Shown here: positions 44,404 to 54,962 of the stretch, one piece after another
How positions within the stretch are numbered: position 1 is the stretch's first letter
How the letters are laid out: each line of letters begins with the position of its first letter
Made by a program: the position numbers and the translations under genes
Origin: Enterococcus faecium
GTDB lineage: Bacteria > Bacillota > Bacilli > Lactobacillales > Enterococcaceae
Direction of reading: 5' to 3'
Length of the DNA: 64,000 nt
Assembly: GCF_029023785.1 (NCBI RefSeq)
Contig: NZ_CP118955.1
Span: 1,114,501-1,178,500 of the forward strand
Notes under the pieces: generated by a model
Database searches by the model: none
The model's input: only the letters and a program-made list of their open reading frames with translations
Told to the model about the DNA's origin: nothing

Positions 44404-47400
44404 ATGGCTAAAAAGAGAACAGAAGCAGAAGTAACTTTCATAGCTAACGATGACGGATTGAAATCTACGTTAAAAGAAATCAGTGCTGAATTAACTAAAA
44501 ATAGAGCAGAATTAAAACTAGAACAAGCTCAATTGCAACAGACTGGTTCTGAATCAGACAAGTTAGGAAGTAAATTATCTTCTTTAGAAAAGCAGTATGA
44601 ATTACAAAGTCAAAAAGTTGAAGTAACTAGTCAACGTTTAGCCAATGCCAAAAAATATTATGGAGAAAATTCCACCGAAGTTCAGAAACTTGAAAGAGAA
44701 CTGATTAATCAACAAACAGCACAACAACGTTTGTCAAACGAAATTGATAAAACGAGTAATGCACTAGCTCAAGCAAAAGGCGAAATACAGACGTACGAGT
44801 CTACAATGCAACAGTTGGACAGTGAACAGAAAAATGTTCAAGCTAGTGCTTCTCTGATTGAATCAGAATATAAAAAATGGCAAGCAACTGCTGGTCAATC
44901 AGCTTCTGAATCCGAGAAATTAGCGAAAGCCCAAGAATTTGTTTCTCAACAATCTGAAAATGCGGAGAAAACGATAGATATCCTAAGACGACAGTTAGAA
45001 GCTACACAGTCTGAATTTGGCGCTACATCCACAGAAGCAATGCAGATGGAAGCGAAGCTTAATGATGCTGAACGTGAATTTGAAGAGTTAGGACAAGCTG
45101 CTAAAAATGTAGATACAACTAACTTGGACGATATCGGAAGCAAAATAGATATGAATAATTTAATGGAAGCTTCTGACGTTTTAAGCGACATTGGCGATAA
45201 GCTTACAGAATTAGGGAAACAAGCAGTGGACTCAGCTAACAGTGTAGGTAGTTCCCAGAGTAAGATACAAGCTAATTTTGGTTTGACTAAACAAGAGGCT
45301 GAAGAATTAACGAATGTAGCCAGAGACATTTATTATAAAGGTTTTGGAGAATCGTTAGATCAGTCCACAGATGCATTGATTTTGGTAAAGCGTAATTTAG
45401 GCGATTTAAATAATCAAGATTTACAAAATATCACGGAACAAGCTATGGTCCTAGAAAACACCATGGGCGCTGATATGGATGAAACGTTACGTGGTGTAAA
45501 TGGCTTAATGGTCAATTTCGGCTTGAGTGCTCAAGATGCAATGGATTTAATGGTTTCGGGTACTCAAAACGGTTTAGATAAAACGCACGAATTAGGCGAC
45601 AATATGGCAGAATATAGCCAATTATGGAGTCAAATGGGATATTCAGCTGATGAAACGTTCGGAATGCTTCAAAATGGTTTAGATGCGGGTGCTTATAACC
45701 TTGATAAAGTCAATGACTTAGTTAAGGAAATGGGAATATCGTTAACAGATGGTCGATTTGAGCAAAACATGGATATGTTTAGTGAAAGTACTAGAAAAGC
45801 TTTTGAAGAGTGGAAAAATGGCGGAGGAACACAAAAAGACGTTATTAATTCCATGATTCAAGATTTTAGCAATATGGATGGTCAATACGACCAATTAAAT
45901 AAAGCTTCGACAATTTGGTCTGCGCTTGGCGAAGATAATGCGATGAAAGTTGTCCAATCTTTAACTGATGTTAACCATACATTTGATGATGTTAGTGGAT
46001 CTGCACAAAAAATGAATGAAGATTCTACTACTCCGTTGCAAGAGTTGAACGGGAAAATAGCTGAATTAAAGGATTCATTAGCTCCTATAGGCAACACAAT
46101 CATAGATGCACTCGAACCAGTAATTGATTTTCTAGGAAAGATGGCTGATGCGTTTAATAATCTTCCACAACCAGTACAGGATTATGCCGTAGCAATTGGC
46201 GGATTGACTGCTGCATTTACTTTATTAATGCCAATAATAGTTGGCTTCATGGCTCTAGGTGGTCCTACTACATTAATAATAGGAGCAGTTATTACTGCTA
46301 TTGCTGGAGTTATAGCAATTATAAAAAACTGGGGTGCAATTACTGACTGGTTTAAGGGAATATGGAGTAAATTCACTGATTGGTTGGGTGGTACTTTGGA
46401 AAGTATAAAAGAAGGTGCCTCATCAGTTTGGGATGGAGTCAAAGAAACCTGGTCTGGATTTGTAGATTGGGTTCAAGAAATTTGGCAAGGAGTTTCTGAT
46501 TGGTTTGGAGAGTTATGGAGCGGATTAGTTGAAGGAGCTTCCAACATCTGGCAAGGAGTCCAAGAGACTTGGCAAGCATTCGTTGATTGGGTTTCAAATA
46601 TTTGGAACGGAGTCAAAGAAGTATGGTCGATTATTTGGGCAGACATTGTAGGAATTGTTCAAATACCATGGACATTAATAACGTCATTGATTCAAGCTGG
46701 TATTAATATTATCGTGGGTATTTTTGATGTAGCTGGACAGTTATTAGGCACAGCTTGGCAAGCTGTTTGGACACCTATTTCTGATTTCCTTAAAAATATT
46801 TGGGATACTATGACACAATGGGTAAGCATCGCCTGGAATGGAATTGTAACTACATTCCATACTATATTTGATCCAATTGTGGCATGGTGGAACGGTATAT
46901 GGACATCCATTAGTACTACGGCTTCAAATATTTGGAATTCAATTAGTGCAACAGCTTCTAGTATTTGGAACAGTATCAAGAATACAATCACTAGCTTGGT
47001 ACAAGCAGCTGCTACAGTAATTCAAAATATTTGGTCAACTGTATCTAGTTGGTTAGGTGGAATTTGGAATTCAATCAGCTCTACAGCATCAAATATCTGG
47101 AATAGTGTGACAAGCAGTATAAGCAATGCTATAAATGCAGCTAAAAGTGCCATTCAAAGTGTTTGGAATAGCATATCTTCGTGGATTAGTGGAATTTGGA
47201 ACGGTATCAAAAACACTGCTTTAAACCTTTGGAATGGAATTACAAGCACTATTAGCTCTAAAGTAAACGACGGAAAAAATGCAATTTCAAGCGGTTGGTC
47301 CAATCTAACAAGTATTGTTTCCGGCATATTCAATAATGTTAAAAGTACAATTGCTAACATTTGGGAAGGTATCAAAAAGACTGTTAGCGCTCCAATTGAT

Positions 47401-47823
47401 TGGATTAGAGATAAAATCAGCAGCCTTTTTGATAATTTGAATATTTCGATACCACATATTCCGTTACCACATTTTAAATTGAGTGGGGAATTCAATCCAT
47501 TGAAGGGAAAAATCCCAACGTTGGGTGTTGATTGGTATGCGAAAGGTAGTGTGTTTAATTCTCCGAATATTATCGGTGTCGGTGAAGCAGGGCCTGAAGC
47601 AGTTTTACCTTTGAAAAGATCTGTGCTGCAAGAAATTGGTGATCGTATCTTGAGTAGCACCTCAGTTTCATCTAGGGCACAAACGGTTCAACCTGTGAAC
47701 AATTACGAATTCAATTTCACAATTGATGGTAACGCAGATGAAGTTACTATGAAGCAAACAACTCAACAAATCATTGATAACATTACAAAAGTTCAAAATG
47801 ATAATGCTTCGGCATGGCGTTAA
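44404..47823 (+). CDS. Tail tape measure protein
   Basis: A 1139-residue protein that sets tail length. The N-terminal 250 residues are coiled coil, then a TP901-type tape-measure core (LTNVARDIYYKGFGESLDQS), hydrophobic segments near 600-640, and a long Trp-rich repeat zone (IWNSIS, IWNGIK) up to about residue 1000. GEAGPEAVLPL near the C-terminus is a common tape-measure motif. By the usual rule the length predicts a tail near 170 nm. Confidence 0.95.
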   Translation: MAKKRTEAEVTFIANDDGLKSTLKEISAELTKNRAELKLEQAQLQQTGSESDKLGSKLSSLEKQYELQSQKVEVTSQRLANAKKYYGENSTEVQKLERELINQQTAQQRLSNEIDKTSNALAQAKGEIQTYESTMQQLDSEQKNVQASASLIESEYKKWQATAGQSASESEKLAKAQEFVSQQSENAEKTIDILRRQLEATQSEFGATSTEAMQMEAKLNDAEREFEELGQAAKNVDTTNLDDIGSKIDMNNLMEASDVLSDIGDKLTELGKQAVDSANSVGSSQSKIQANFGLTKQEAEELTNVARDIYYKGFGESLDQSTDALILVKRNLGDLNNQDLQNITEQAMVLENTMGADMDETLRGVNGLMVNFGLSAQDAMDLMVSGTQNGLDKTHELGDNMAEYSQLWSQMGYSADETFGMLQNGLDAGAYNLDKVNDLVKEMGISLTDGRFEQNMDMFSESTRKAFEEWKNGGGTQKDVINSMIQDFSNMDGQYDQLNKASTIWSALGEDNAMKVVQSLTDVNHTFDDVSGSAQKMNEDSTTPLQELNGKIAELKDSLAPIGNTIIDALEPVIDFLGKMADAFNNLPQPVQDYAVAIGGLTAAFTLLMPIIVGFMALGGPTTLIIGAVITAIAGVIAIIKNWGAITDWFKGIWSKFTDWLGGTLESIKEGASSVWDGVKETWSGFVDWVQEIWQGVSDWFGELWSGLVEGASNIWQGVQETWQAFVDWVSNIWNGVKEVWSIIWADIVGIVQIPWTLITSLIQAGINIIVGIFDVAGQLLGTAWQAVWTPISDFLKNIWDTMTQWVSIAWNGIVTTFHTIFDPIVAWWNGIWTSISTTASNIWNSISATASSIWNSIKNTITSLVQAAATVIQNIWSTVSSWLGGIWNSISSTASNIWNSVTSSISNAINAAKSAIQSVWNSISSWISGIWNGIKNTALNLWNGITSTISSKVNDGKNAISSGWSNLTSIVSGIFNNVKSTIANIWEGIKKTVSAPIDWIRDKISSLFDNLNISIPHIPLPHFKLSGEFNPLKGKIPTLGVDWYAKGSVFNSPNIIGVGEAGPEAVLPLKRSVLQEIGDRILSSTSVSSRAQTVQPVNNYEFNFTIDGNADEVTMKQTTQQIIDNITKVQNDNASAWR

Positions 47824-47849
47824 ACAGGAGAGTATTTCTCCTGTTTTTT
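47823..47849 (+). terminator. Hairpin after tape measure gene
   Basis: AACAGGAGA / TCTCCTGTT stem followed by TTTTTT, directly after the stop codon. Confidence 0.8.
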
Positions 47850-47873
47850 TAGTATTAAAAAGGATGTGAAAAA

Positions 47874-48611
47874 ATGACTGATTGTATACATTCTATAATC
47901 GATGGATTTCCTGATTATTTGCATAAATTGGCTTTAGCTGAAAGACCAACCATACCTTCTCCAAAAAGACAGAGAGTTGAAACTTCTGTTTTAGGAAGGT
48001 TAGGTGGCTTAGTGCAAGATTACTCGTTTGAAGACATGTCGTTTACATTGCACTATAACTATTTAGAGGATGTGGAAGACCATCAAGCGTTCAAGCAATC
48101 GTTTTATATCATGCGTCATTGGTTAAACTATGCAAAGAAATTAGAATTCTCTGATGATCCCAATGTCTATTATGTTATCCAGACTATCGATATTGGGGAT
48201 GCAGAAAACGATATCGTTGAATGGGGAGAGTTCGATGTAAACATTACTGCGAAACCATTCGCAAGAGTTCAAGAAGATGTGCCTATAACTGTAGATAAAC
48301 CACGATCATTTAGCTTGCTGAATAATAGTTTAGAAGAAAGTTTTCCAAAGATTATCATCACTCCTTCAGCTACTTCATGCCAGTTCATCTTAAATGATTA
48401 TGTGTTTAGTTTCGAAGGCTTAGTAGTAGGAACTGACGTAGTCATTGATAGTGATTTAATGCTTTGCTACGAAGAGCAATTGGACGGAGATATTTTAGAT
48501 CGGTCCAATAAAATGAAGACCATGCAATATCCGACATTGCAAGTGGATATTAATCATTTTAATTGTACTGGTTTGAGCAAAATACAAATTTATCGTAACG
48601 GGTTAAGGTAG
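47874..48611 (+). CDS. Distal tail protein (Dit)
   Basis: A 245-residue baseplate hub protein of the siphovirus Dit family (RQRVETSVLGRLGGLVQDYS, FDVNITAKPFARVQED near residue 130). It links tube and baseplate. Confidence 0.88.
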   Translation: MTDCIHSIIDGFPDYLHKLALAERPTIPSPKRQRVETSVLGRLGGLVQDYSFEDMSFTLHYNYLEDVEDHQAFKQSFYIMRHWLNYAKKLEFSDDPNVYYVIQTIDIGDAENDIVEWGEFDVNITAKPFARVQEDVPITVDKPRSFSLLNNSLEESFPKIIITPSATSCQFILNDYVFSFEGLVVGTDVVIDSDLMLCYEEQLDGDILDRSNKMKTMQYPTLQVDINHFNCTGLSKIQIYRNGLR

Positions 48612-48620
48612 GTGAAATAG

Positions 48621-50912
48621 ATGATCGATAATTTAATAACTATTTACGATAAAAATGACGCGAATAATTTAGCTGAACATTTATATGATACGCAAGGTTT
48701 AGGTGCTTTATCAGACTGGTTAACAGCTACTGTTAGCAATAAACTAAACGGAGCCGAGATATTTCAGGGTACTTATCCAATAAGCGGAACTAATGCAGAT
48801 TTGATTGTAGAAGGACGTATAATTCAGTGTTATGTAGATGAAAATCGAGCAAAACAACGTCTACGGATCTATTATGCAAAGACTTCTGTAATAGGAAATA
48901 CGATAGAAGTAAAAGCTGAACCTATTTTCAATGATATAAGAAAATCGGTGTTGAATAAATATGACAGCGGAACAGAAAAAATCACTGCTACTCAGGCATG
49001 GCAAAATGCAAAAGTTTTAGCAAAACCAGCTATTCCTTCGCAGTTTTCTTTCTCATCGTTAGTAGATACGCTTGCTAATGTGAAGATAGAAAAAGCGAAT
49101 TTTTTAGAATTCTTTGGTGGAAAAGAGGGATCTATTCTAGATCGATTTCATGGTGAATTTCTAAAAGATAATAACACATTACGTCATGAAAAAAGTCTAG
49201 GTACGGATCATAAAATCAAAGCGATTTATACTAAAAACTTAACTGGTATTGACTTAGAGATAGATGCTCAAAGTGTTTTAGTTGGAGTTTATCCATTCAT
49301 TAGCAGCTCTTCAGAAGGAGAAGACGAGATCACTCTACCAGAAGAAGTTATTTTCACGGATTACGTGGATGATTATCCTGCTGGATATGTTTCTTTTGTT
49401 GATTTTAAAGACAAAGCGACTGATGTAGCCACATTAAGGGAAGCTGCTAAAGACTGGTTGAAAACAAACATAGATAAACAAAAACCACAAGTGAGTGGTT
49501 CGATTGAATTAGTACCATTGAGGCATCAAAGAGGCTATGAAAAATTTGTTGATCTAGAAAAAGTTTCGATGGGCGACGGAGTAGATGTGTATCATCCACA
49601 GTTAAAAGTGAATATGTCAGCGAGAATCGTGGAATATACGTTTAATGTTTTAACTAATTCATACGATAAATTAGTTGTAGGAAACGTCAAAACAAACTTC
49701 TTAGAAAATACAGAGAATAATGTAAGCAATTTGATTAATGATGCCATTGATCAATTGAAAAATGGTGGCGAAATCAGTGATTTAATCAATGATATTGTAG
49801 ATCATCAAACTGATATAATTACTGGCCAAGATGGTGGGTATGTTTTATTAGATCCTAAAGAAGCACCTAGTCGTATTTTGATTATGGACACGCCAGATAA
49901 GAATACTGCACGGAACGTTTTACAAATCAACAACGCTGGTATTGGTTTCTCTAAAACTGGCATTAATGGAACGTATGACACCGCATGGACGTTAGATGGC
50001 GGATTCAATGCCTCGTTTATTACAGCTGGTGAGATAGTAGGGATTACTATTAGAGGTACTACATTAATTAGTGATGGCACTGATTATAGAACAAGTATTG
50101 CTAATGGCAAAATGACTTGGTATTCAAAAAAAGTTAACAAAGATATTATGGAGCTAGAAGCACGTGATTATGTAAGTGCTGATGCCGGTATTGTATCATA
50201 CACCATGAAAACTGGTGGTGGTTTCATGATTAGAAATCCACAAGGTAACTTGGTTTTTAGTACGTGGGATAATGGCAATAACAGACCGTTTTTATCTTTT
50301 GGTGCGCCCAATTTCAGGTATAGCAACGCTAGTTATATAACTGATGGCGACGGTAGTTCTTTAAGCATTAATGGTAGTGCGGGTAGTTCATGGGAGTTTA
50401 AAGTAGCTGGCAGGACTATGAAATTTACTAGTGACGGTATGCTAACGTTGCCAGGTTGTTTTTTTGGTTCATGGGAAGATGGGAAACTTGCAAGGTTTGA
50501 ACAATCAACGGTACAAGTATATAAAGATTTTACTGTTAGAGGTACTAAAAACTCAACTGTACCGACAGAACATTATGGACAACGACTATTGAACGCTTAT
50601 GAAACTCCAGAATATTATTTCGCTGATTATGGGGAAGCCGTCACAGGTGATGATGGTAAAGTTCGTGTTGATATTGACCCCATGTTTGCTGAGACAGTAA
50701 ATCTAAGTCGATATATGACACATGTGACACCTACAGAACTAGTTTTGTGTGCTGTTACTCATGAAGATATTGACCATTTCATCATTGAAACTAGTAAGCC
50801 AAACGTATTAGTTAGATGGAATTTAGTGGCACACCGTCTAGGGTATGAAGATATTAGATTAAAAGAGGATACAGCATATGATAGCACAGTGCTTGACCAA
50901 AAACGTTTTTAA
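48621..50912 (+). CDS. Tail-associated protein / endopeptidase tail (Tal)
   Basis: A 763-residue baseplate spike. The first 380 residues are the gp27-like hub (ITIYDKNDANNLAEHLYDTQ, later VDLEKVSMGDGVDVYHPQLK). The C-terminal half is beta-rich and ends with a conserved YDSTVLDQKRF tail. No clear lytic motif is seen, so enzymatic activity is uncertain. Confidence 0.85.
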   Translation: MIDNLITIYDKNDANNLAEHLYDTQGLGALSDWLTATVSNKLNGAEIFQGTYPISGTNADLIVEGRIIQCYVDENRAKQRLRIYYAKTSVIGNTIEVKAEPIFNDIRKSVLNKYDSGTEKITATQAWQNAKVLAKPAIPSQFSFSSLVDTLANVKIEKANFLEFFGGKEGSILDRFHGEFLKDNNTLRHEKSLGTDHKIKAIYTKNLTGIDLEIDAQSVLVGVYPFISSSSEGEDEITLPEEVIFTDYVDDYPAGYVSFVDFKDKATDVATLREAAKDWLKTNIDKQKPQVSGSIELVPLRHQRGYEKFVDLEKVSMGDGVDVYHPQLKVNMSARIVEYTFNVLTNSYDKLVVGNVKTNFLENTENNVSNLINDAIDQLKNGGEISDLINDIVDHQTDIITGQDGGYVLLDPKEAPSRILIMDTPDKNTARNVLQINNAGIGFSKTGINGTYDTAWTLDGGFNASFITAGEIVGITIRGTTLISDGTDYRTSIANGKMTWYSKKVNKDIMELEARDYVSADAGIVSYTMKTGGGFMIRNPQGNLVFSTWDNGNNRPFLSFGAPNFRYSNASYITDGDGSSLSINGSAGSSWEFKVAGRTMKFTSDGMLTLPGCFFGSWEDGKLARFEQSTVQVYKDFTVRGTKNSTVPTEHYGQRLLNAYETPEYYFADYGEAVTGDDGKVRVDIDPMFAETVNLSRYMTHVTPTELVLCAVTHEDIDHFIIETSKPNVLVRWNLVAHRLGYEDIRLKEDTAYDSTVLDQKRF

Positions 50913-50935
50913 AACGAAGACAAGGAGGTATATAA

Positions 50936-52087
50936 ATGGCTAGCAGTTTATATAATTTGGCTTTAGATTTCAGCAAAGAATTAAACTACACCAAAGCTAT
51001 TATGGCTCGTCAAGGTGATAAAGGGATTACGGTGACTGTTAAACCGTTTCTAAATGGCTTGCAGATGGATACGAGTGGCGGAACATTTACTTTAAAAGGA
51101 ACAACACCATCTAACCGTTACGTAGATAGTGTGGCAACTAGTGTAACTAGTGAAGAAGTCACGTTTTCTCTTAATGGAACATTTATGAGTGAAGCAGGAT
51201 ATTATAAACACTGCTATGTAGAATATAGAAAAGACAATCAAATTTTAACAACGCAAGATATCATTTTTTTCTCACTAGGAGTGTCTGACATTTCGCAAGG
51301 CCAAGCCGATGAATATGTTTCGCAATTAGAAGAGTTGATTCGAAAGTATAACGAAACTTTTGATGCTTTTATGGCTGAAATCGAAGGTAGAGTGGATAGC
51401 TTAAATCAACAGATTACTGATTTAACTGGTCAAGCTAAAACGCTACAAGACAAGTTAGATGCTCTGAAAGAAGAAATTTCTAAATTAGGTAACTTACAAG
51501 TGATGTACAGTAACAGCATCGACTTCGGGGGCTATGATTATTCGGGGAACCCTAATATTGCGCCTAATGTAGGTTTTAATGATTTTTACAACAATGGCTC
51601 TCAAACTGGTTACACCGCTAAAGATGGAGTAGACCACATTGCGGTTACAAGAACTGCAGATGCGCCTCCGGCTGGAAAACTATTAAACCTCCGCACATTG
51701 TTACCAAACAAAACTTATTCTCTCAGCGTTGATATATGGGCGGATATGGAAGTGCCATCTGGCGCGATATCTTGTAATATTCGATTAAGAGAGGGAACAG
51801 AAGTAAGGTCTGTTTGGGCGCTTATAAACAAACCTGTGGGTACCAATAGAACGACCTATAGCGTTACGTTTACTACAGCTGCTAATTTTGTGACTACAGA
51901 AGAGTCTAGAATATCTTTGTGGTTTAATGATTCAGCTGGTGCATGTACAGGCTATTTAGGCTATAACATCAAAATCGAAGAAGGCTCAACAGCCACCCCG
52001 TACCAGCCTAACTTACTTGATGCACCATATTATTTGAGTAAGATGGCTTTGGGAGAAAATATTGCTAATAAAACTATTAATGGATAG
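50936..52087 (+). pseudogene. BppU-type baseplate protein, 5' part, interrupted by IS
   Basis: 383 residues before the insertion. Residues 1-140 are the BppU N-terminal domain (SGGTFTLKGTTPSNRYVDSV), then a coiled coil (about 140-190) and a carbohydrate-binding-like beta domain ending PYQPNLLDAPYYLSKMAL. The frame hits TAG at the IS junction. The gene resumes at 53436. A truncated protein could still be made from its good SD. Confidence 0.85.
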
Positions 52088-52155
52088 GCTACAATTAACT
52101 AGACAGAAAAATTAAGGTGTGTAGACTAGAAGAAAACATACCAGGAGGAATTTTT

Positions 52156-52446
52156 ATGTCTAAGAGAACACGAAGAACTTTTTCACAAGAATTCAAGCAA
52201 CAAATCGTCAATCTTTACTTAGCTGGAAAGCCACGTGTAGAAATCATTCGAGAATATGAACTAACGGCTTCAGCATTTGACAAATGGGTAAAGCAATCTA
52301 AAACGAGTGGTTCATTCAAAGAAAAAGATAATCTTACGCCTGAACAAAAAGAATTGTTAGAACTACGTAAAAGAAACCAGCAATTAGAAATGGAAAATGA
52401 TATTTTAAAGCAAGCAGCGCTGATATTCGGACGAAGAGACAAGTAA
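52156..52446 (+). CDS. IS3-family transposase OrfA
   Basis: A 96-residue HTH protein (RRTFSQEFKQQIVNLYLAGK) with a leucine-zipper end (KELLELRKRNQQLEMENDIL). T TTA AAG at 52404-52410 is an in-frame -1 slip site leading into orfB. Confidence 0.92.
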   Translation: MSKRTRRTFSQEFKQQIVNLYLAGKPRVEIIREYELTASAFDKWVKQSKTSGSFKEKDNLTPEQKELLELRKRNQQLEMENDILKQAALIFGRRDK

Positions 52447-53318
52447 TCGATGCGAATAAGCATCTTTACCCTATATCAGCGATGTGCAGAATATTAGGTC
52501 TATCACGTCAGTCCTATTATTATCAATCAAAACCAAAGAAAGACGAATCAGAACTTGAAGAAGTAGTCGCTGAAGAATTTATCCGCAGCCGAAAGGCCTA
52601 CGGCTCAAGAAAAATAAAAAAAGCCTTATCAAAACGAGGCATTCAGATCAGCCGACGAAAAATTAGTAGAATCATGAAAAATAGAGGATTAAAATCGAGC
52701 TATACTGTTGCTTATTTTAAAGTACATCATTCTACTTGCAATGAAGCCAAAACGACAAACGTATTGAATCGTAAATTCTTAAGAGACAACCCATTAGAAG
52801 CGATCGTAACAGACTTGACTTATGTACGAGTCGGGAAAAAATGGAATTATGTCTGTTTCATTTTGGATCTGTTCAATCGAGAAATTCTCGGCTATTCTTG
52901 TGGAGAACATAAAGATGCCGTTCTAGTAAAAAAAGCATTTAGCCGTATCAAACAACCTCTGACAGAGGTTGAGATTTTTCATACTGATCGTGGAAAAGAG
53001 TTTGATAACCAAGCTATTGATGAATTATTAACAACTTTTGACATCAATCGATCATTGAGTCATAAAGGCTGTCCTTTTGATAATGCCGTAGCTGAATCAA
53101 CTTATAAGTCGTTGAAGGTAGAATTTGTCTATCAATACACATTTGAAACCTTACAACAATTGGATTTGGAGTTATTTGACTATGTCAATTGGTGGAACCA
53201 CCTTCGGTTGCACGGTACACTTGGCTACGAGACACCGGTTGGTTACCGTAACCAGAGATTGGCGCAGCGAATCCTTGATAATGAGCTCGGATGTGCTAAC
53301 GCTAGCGAGGCAGTCTAA
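52411..53318 (+). CDS. IS3-family transposase OrfB (frameshifted)
   Basis: DDE integrase-type catalytic part. After the -1 slip the frame stays open through RQVIDANKHLYPISAM, with an internal ATG at 52482. Catalytic Asp in VTDLTY, Asp in FHTDRG, Glu in AVAESTYKSLK. Intact, so the element may be active. Confidence 0.92.
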
Positions 53319-53435
53319 CTTTAACTGTTAGCTCCTGCCGAAGATCGTCACATCCGAGGAGGCTCATTGTCAAGGACAATCGGAATAGCATACGGAAAGA
53401 AGTTCTGCACCTTATAAAATTTGTCAAAAAAACTG

Positions 53436-54497
53436 TTGCCATTCCATAATTATCCTATTAAAACAAGTGCTTATGCAACATATACAGCTTCCAATATAGA
53501 AAATTATCAGGCTAACCAAACTTACACAGTAACTATGAAAGCTACTAAACCAGCTACACAAACTTTTGGTGTTTATATAAAAGGTGGAACTCTTGGTGTT
53601 GGTAATATGATACCAGTTGAAGGTAAAACAGACGAATGGTCATTATCTTTTACAGTTACACAAGCCCATATTAACGCAGGGGTAACTCATGACTTAAGTA
53701 TTTATCAATTGCCACAAGCTACAGTAGGAGCATGTCAAATTGACTGGCTCAAGATCGAAAAAGGGGACACCCGAACCCCGAATATTGAGCAATATAAATA
53801 CCGAGGAATCGGTATGCGAGACTCAAACAACCCAAAAGATTATGTATGGGATCTAGCACCAGAATATGTCGAAGACAATCTTGCTACAGATGTTAAAATT
53901 TCTGAAATCACAGGCAAAGCAAACAATTATACCGATGGGAAAGTATCGGAGATTAATTCGCAGTTGACAGCTTCAATTAATGAAGTTGATAAAAAAGTAA
54001 CTGCCAATACTTCTAAGATAGCCACTAACATAACTAACATTAAAACTATTAGTGATGCAATGCCACTATACGCTATTTACAGTGAAGGTAGAGACTTAAC
54101 AGATTCACCAGATGGGACAAAAATACCAATAGGGGCTCTTGTAGCTACGGACTTTGCTCACACAGCTAGTGATTTACCATATACGATAAGTAGGGATGGG
54201 ATTACCTTAACCGCAACTAGAAACTGTGTTTTATTTTTCGAAGGTTCTGTAAAATTGCATGGAAACAATACGTTCAAATTTGCTTATGTAAAAATTAGAA
54301 AAAATGGAAGTGATACTAACTTTGCTAATGTAGGTAGTAGTGCCAATTTAAACTATATGACATCTCAAGCTGGTCAGTACGTTCACACTTTAGTCGCAGG
54401 AGATAAAGTAGAATTTACTTTAGGGATAGATGCCGCAGCAAAGATGTTCCATCTACAACTATTATCCTTAAAAATATCAGAAGTAAAACCTGTATAA
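53436..54497 (+). pseudogene. BppU-type baseplate protein, 3' part
   Basis: About 350 residues continuing the interrupted gene: a second carbohydrate-binding-like beta domain (YTVTMKATKPATQTFGVYIK), a coiled linker, and a C1q/TNF-like C-terminal domain (CVLFFEGSVKLHGNNTFKFA), a frequent receptor-binding module. The only start in frame is a TTG inside the IS end, with no ribosome site, so expression is doubtful. Confidence 0.8.
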
Positions 54498-54571
54498 AAT
54501 ACTAATTTTGCTACCAACACGCTCAAAGGAGGGTGTTTTTATTGTGCAATGAAAGGGGTGAGTGATGAAGC

Positions 54572-54778
54572 ATGGATAAATTGTTGGAGTCGTTGCTTTC
54601 AAATCCTGAACAAATAAGTTTTGCAGTATTGTTTGTCGGCTTACTTGTTTGGGTAATGAAACAGAACAATACAAGAGAAGAACGGTATCAAGATACTATC
54701 GACAAATTAACGAACGCTTTGGGTGATGTAGAGACAATCAAGAGTACCGTAGAGAAGATTCACGAGAAATTACAATAG
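54572..54778 (+). CDS. Holin-like protein (BhlA/UviB type)
   Basis: A 68-residue protein with one membrane helix (about 15-30: ISFAVLFVGLLVWVMKQ) followed by a charged coiled region (NNTREERYQDTIDKL). This is the BhlA/UviB layout. It opens the lysis module. The 180 bp after it hold no gene. Confidence 0.8.
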   Translation: MDKLLESLLSNPEQISFAVLFVGLLVWVMKQNNTREERYQDTIDKLTNALGDVETIKSTVEKIHEKLQ

Positions 54779-54962
54779 GAGAAATAAATGGACTAAACTG
54801 AACATTCAGATATAGAAAATCATTTGATGGATAAGTGCTACTTGATTTGAAAAATAGTACAAATTATTTGTTGGAATATATATTCTGTATGCTTTAATTT
54901 GACGCTGCCAAATAATAAATTTATGTTATACTAAGTTATATTTTGAAATAAAGAGGAGCTAA

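Larger units (their letters stand above)
52087..53440 (+). mobile_element. IS3-family insertion sequence in the baseplate gene
   Basis: About 1.35 kb with two overlapping transposase frames. Ends GGCTACA (52087) and TGTTGCC (to 53440) form imperfect inverted repeats. The exact boundaries and target duplication could not be fixed. Confidence 0.8.

Noticed and set aside
46182..47660. Long minus-strand frames inside the tape measure gene
   Set aside because: Shadows of a repetitive plus-strand gene; no ribosome sites or recognisable products.
53421..54497. Independent tail gene starting at TTG 53421
   Set aside because: The TTG lies inside the IS end and has no ribosome site; the frame continues the interrupted baseplate gene.
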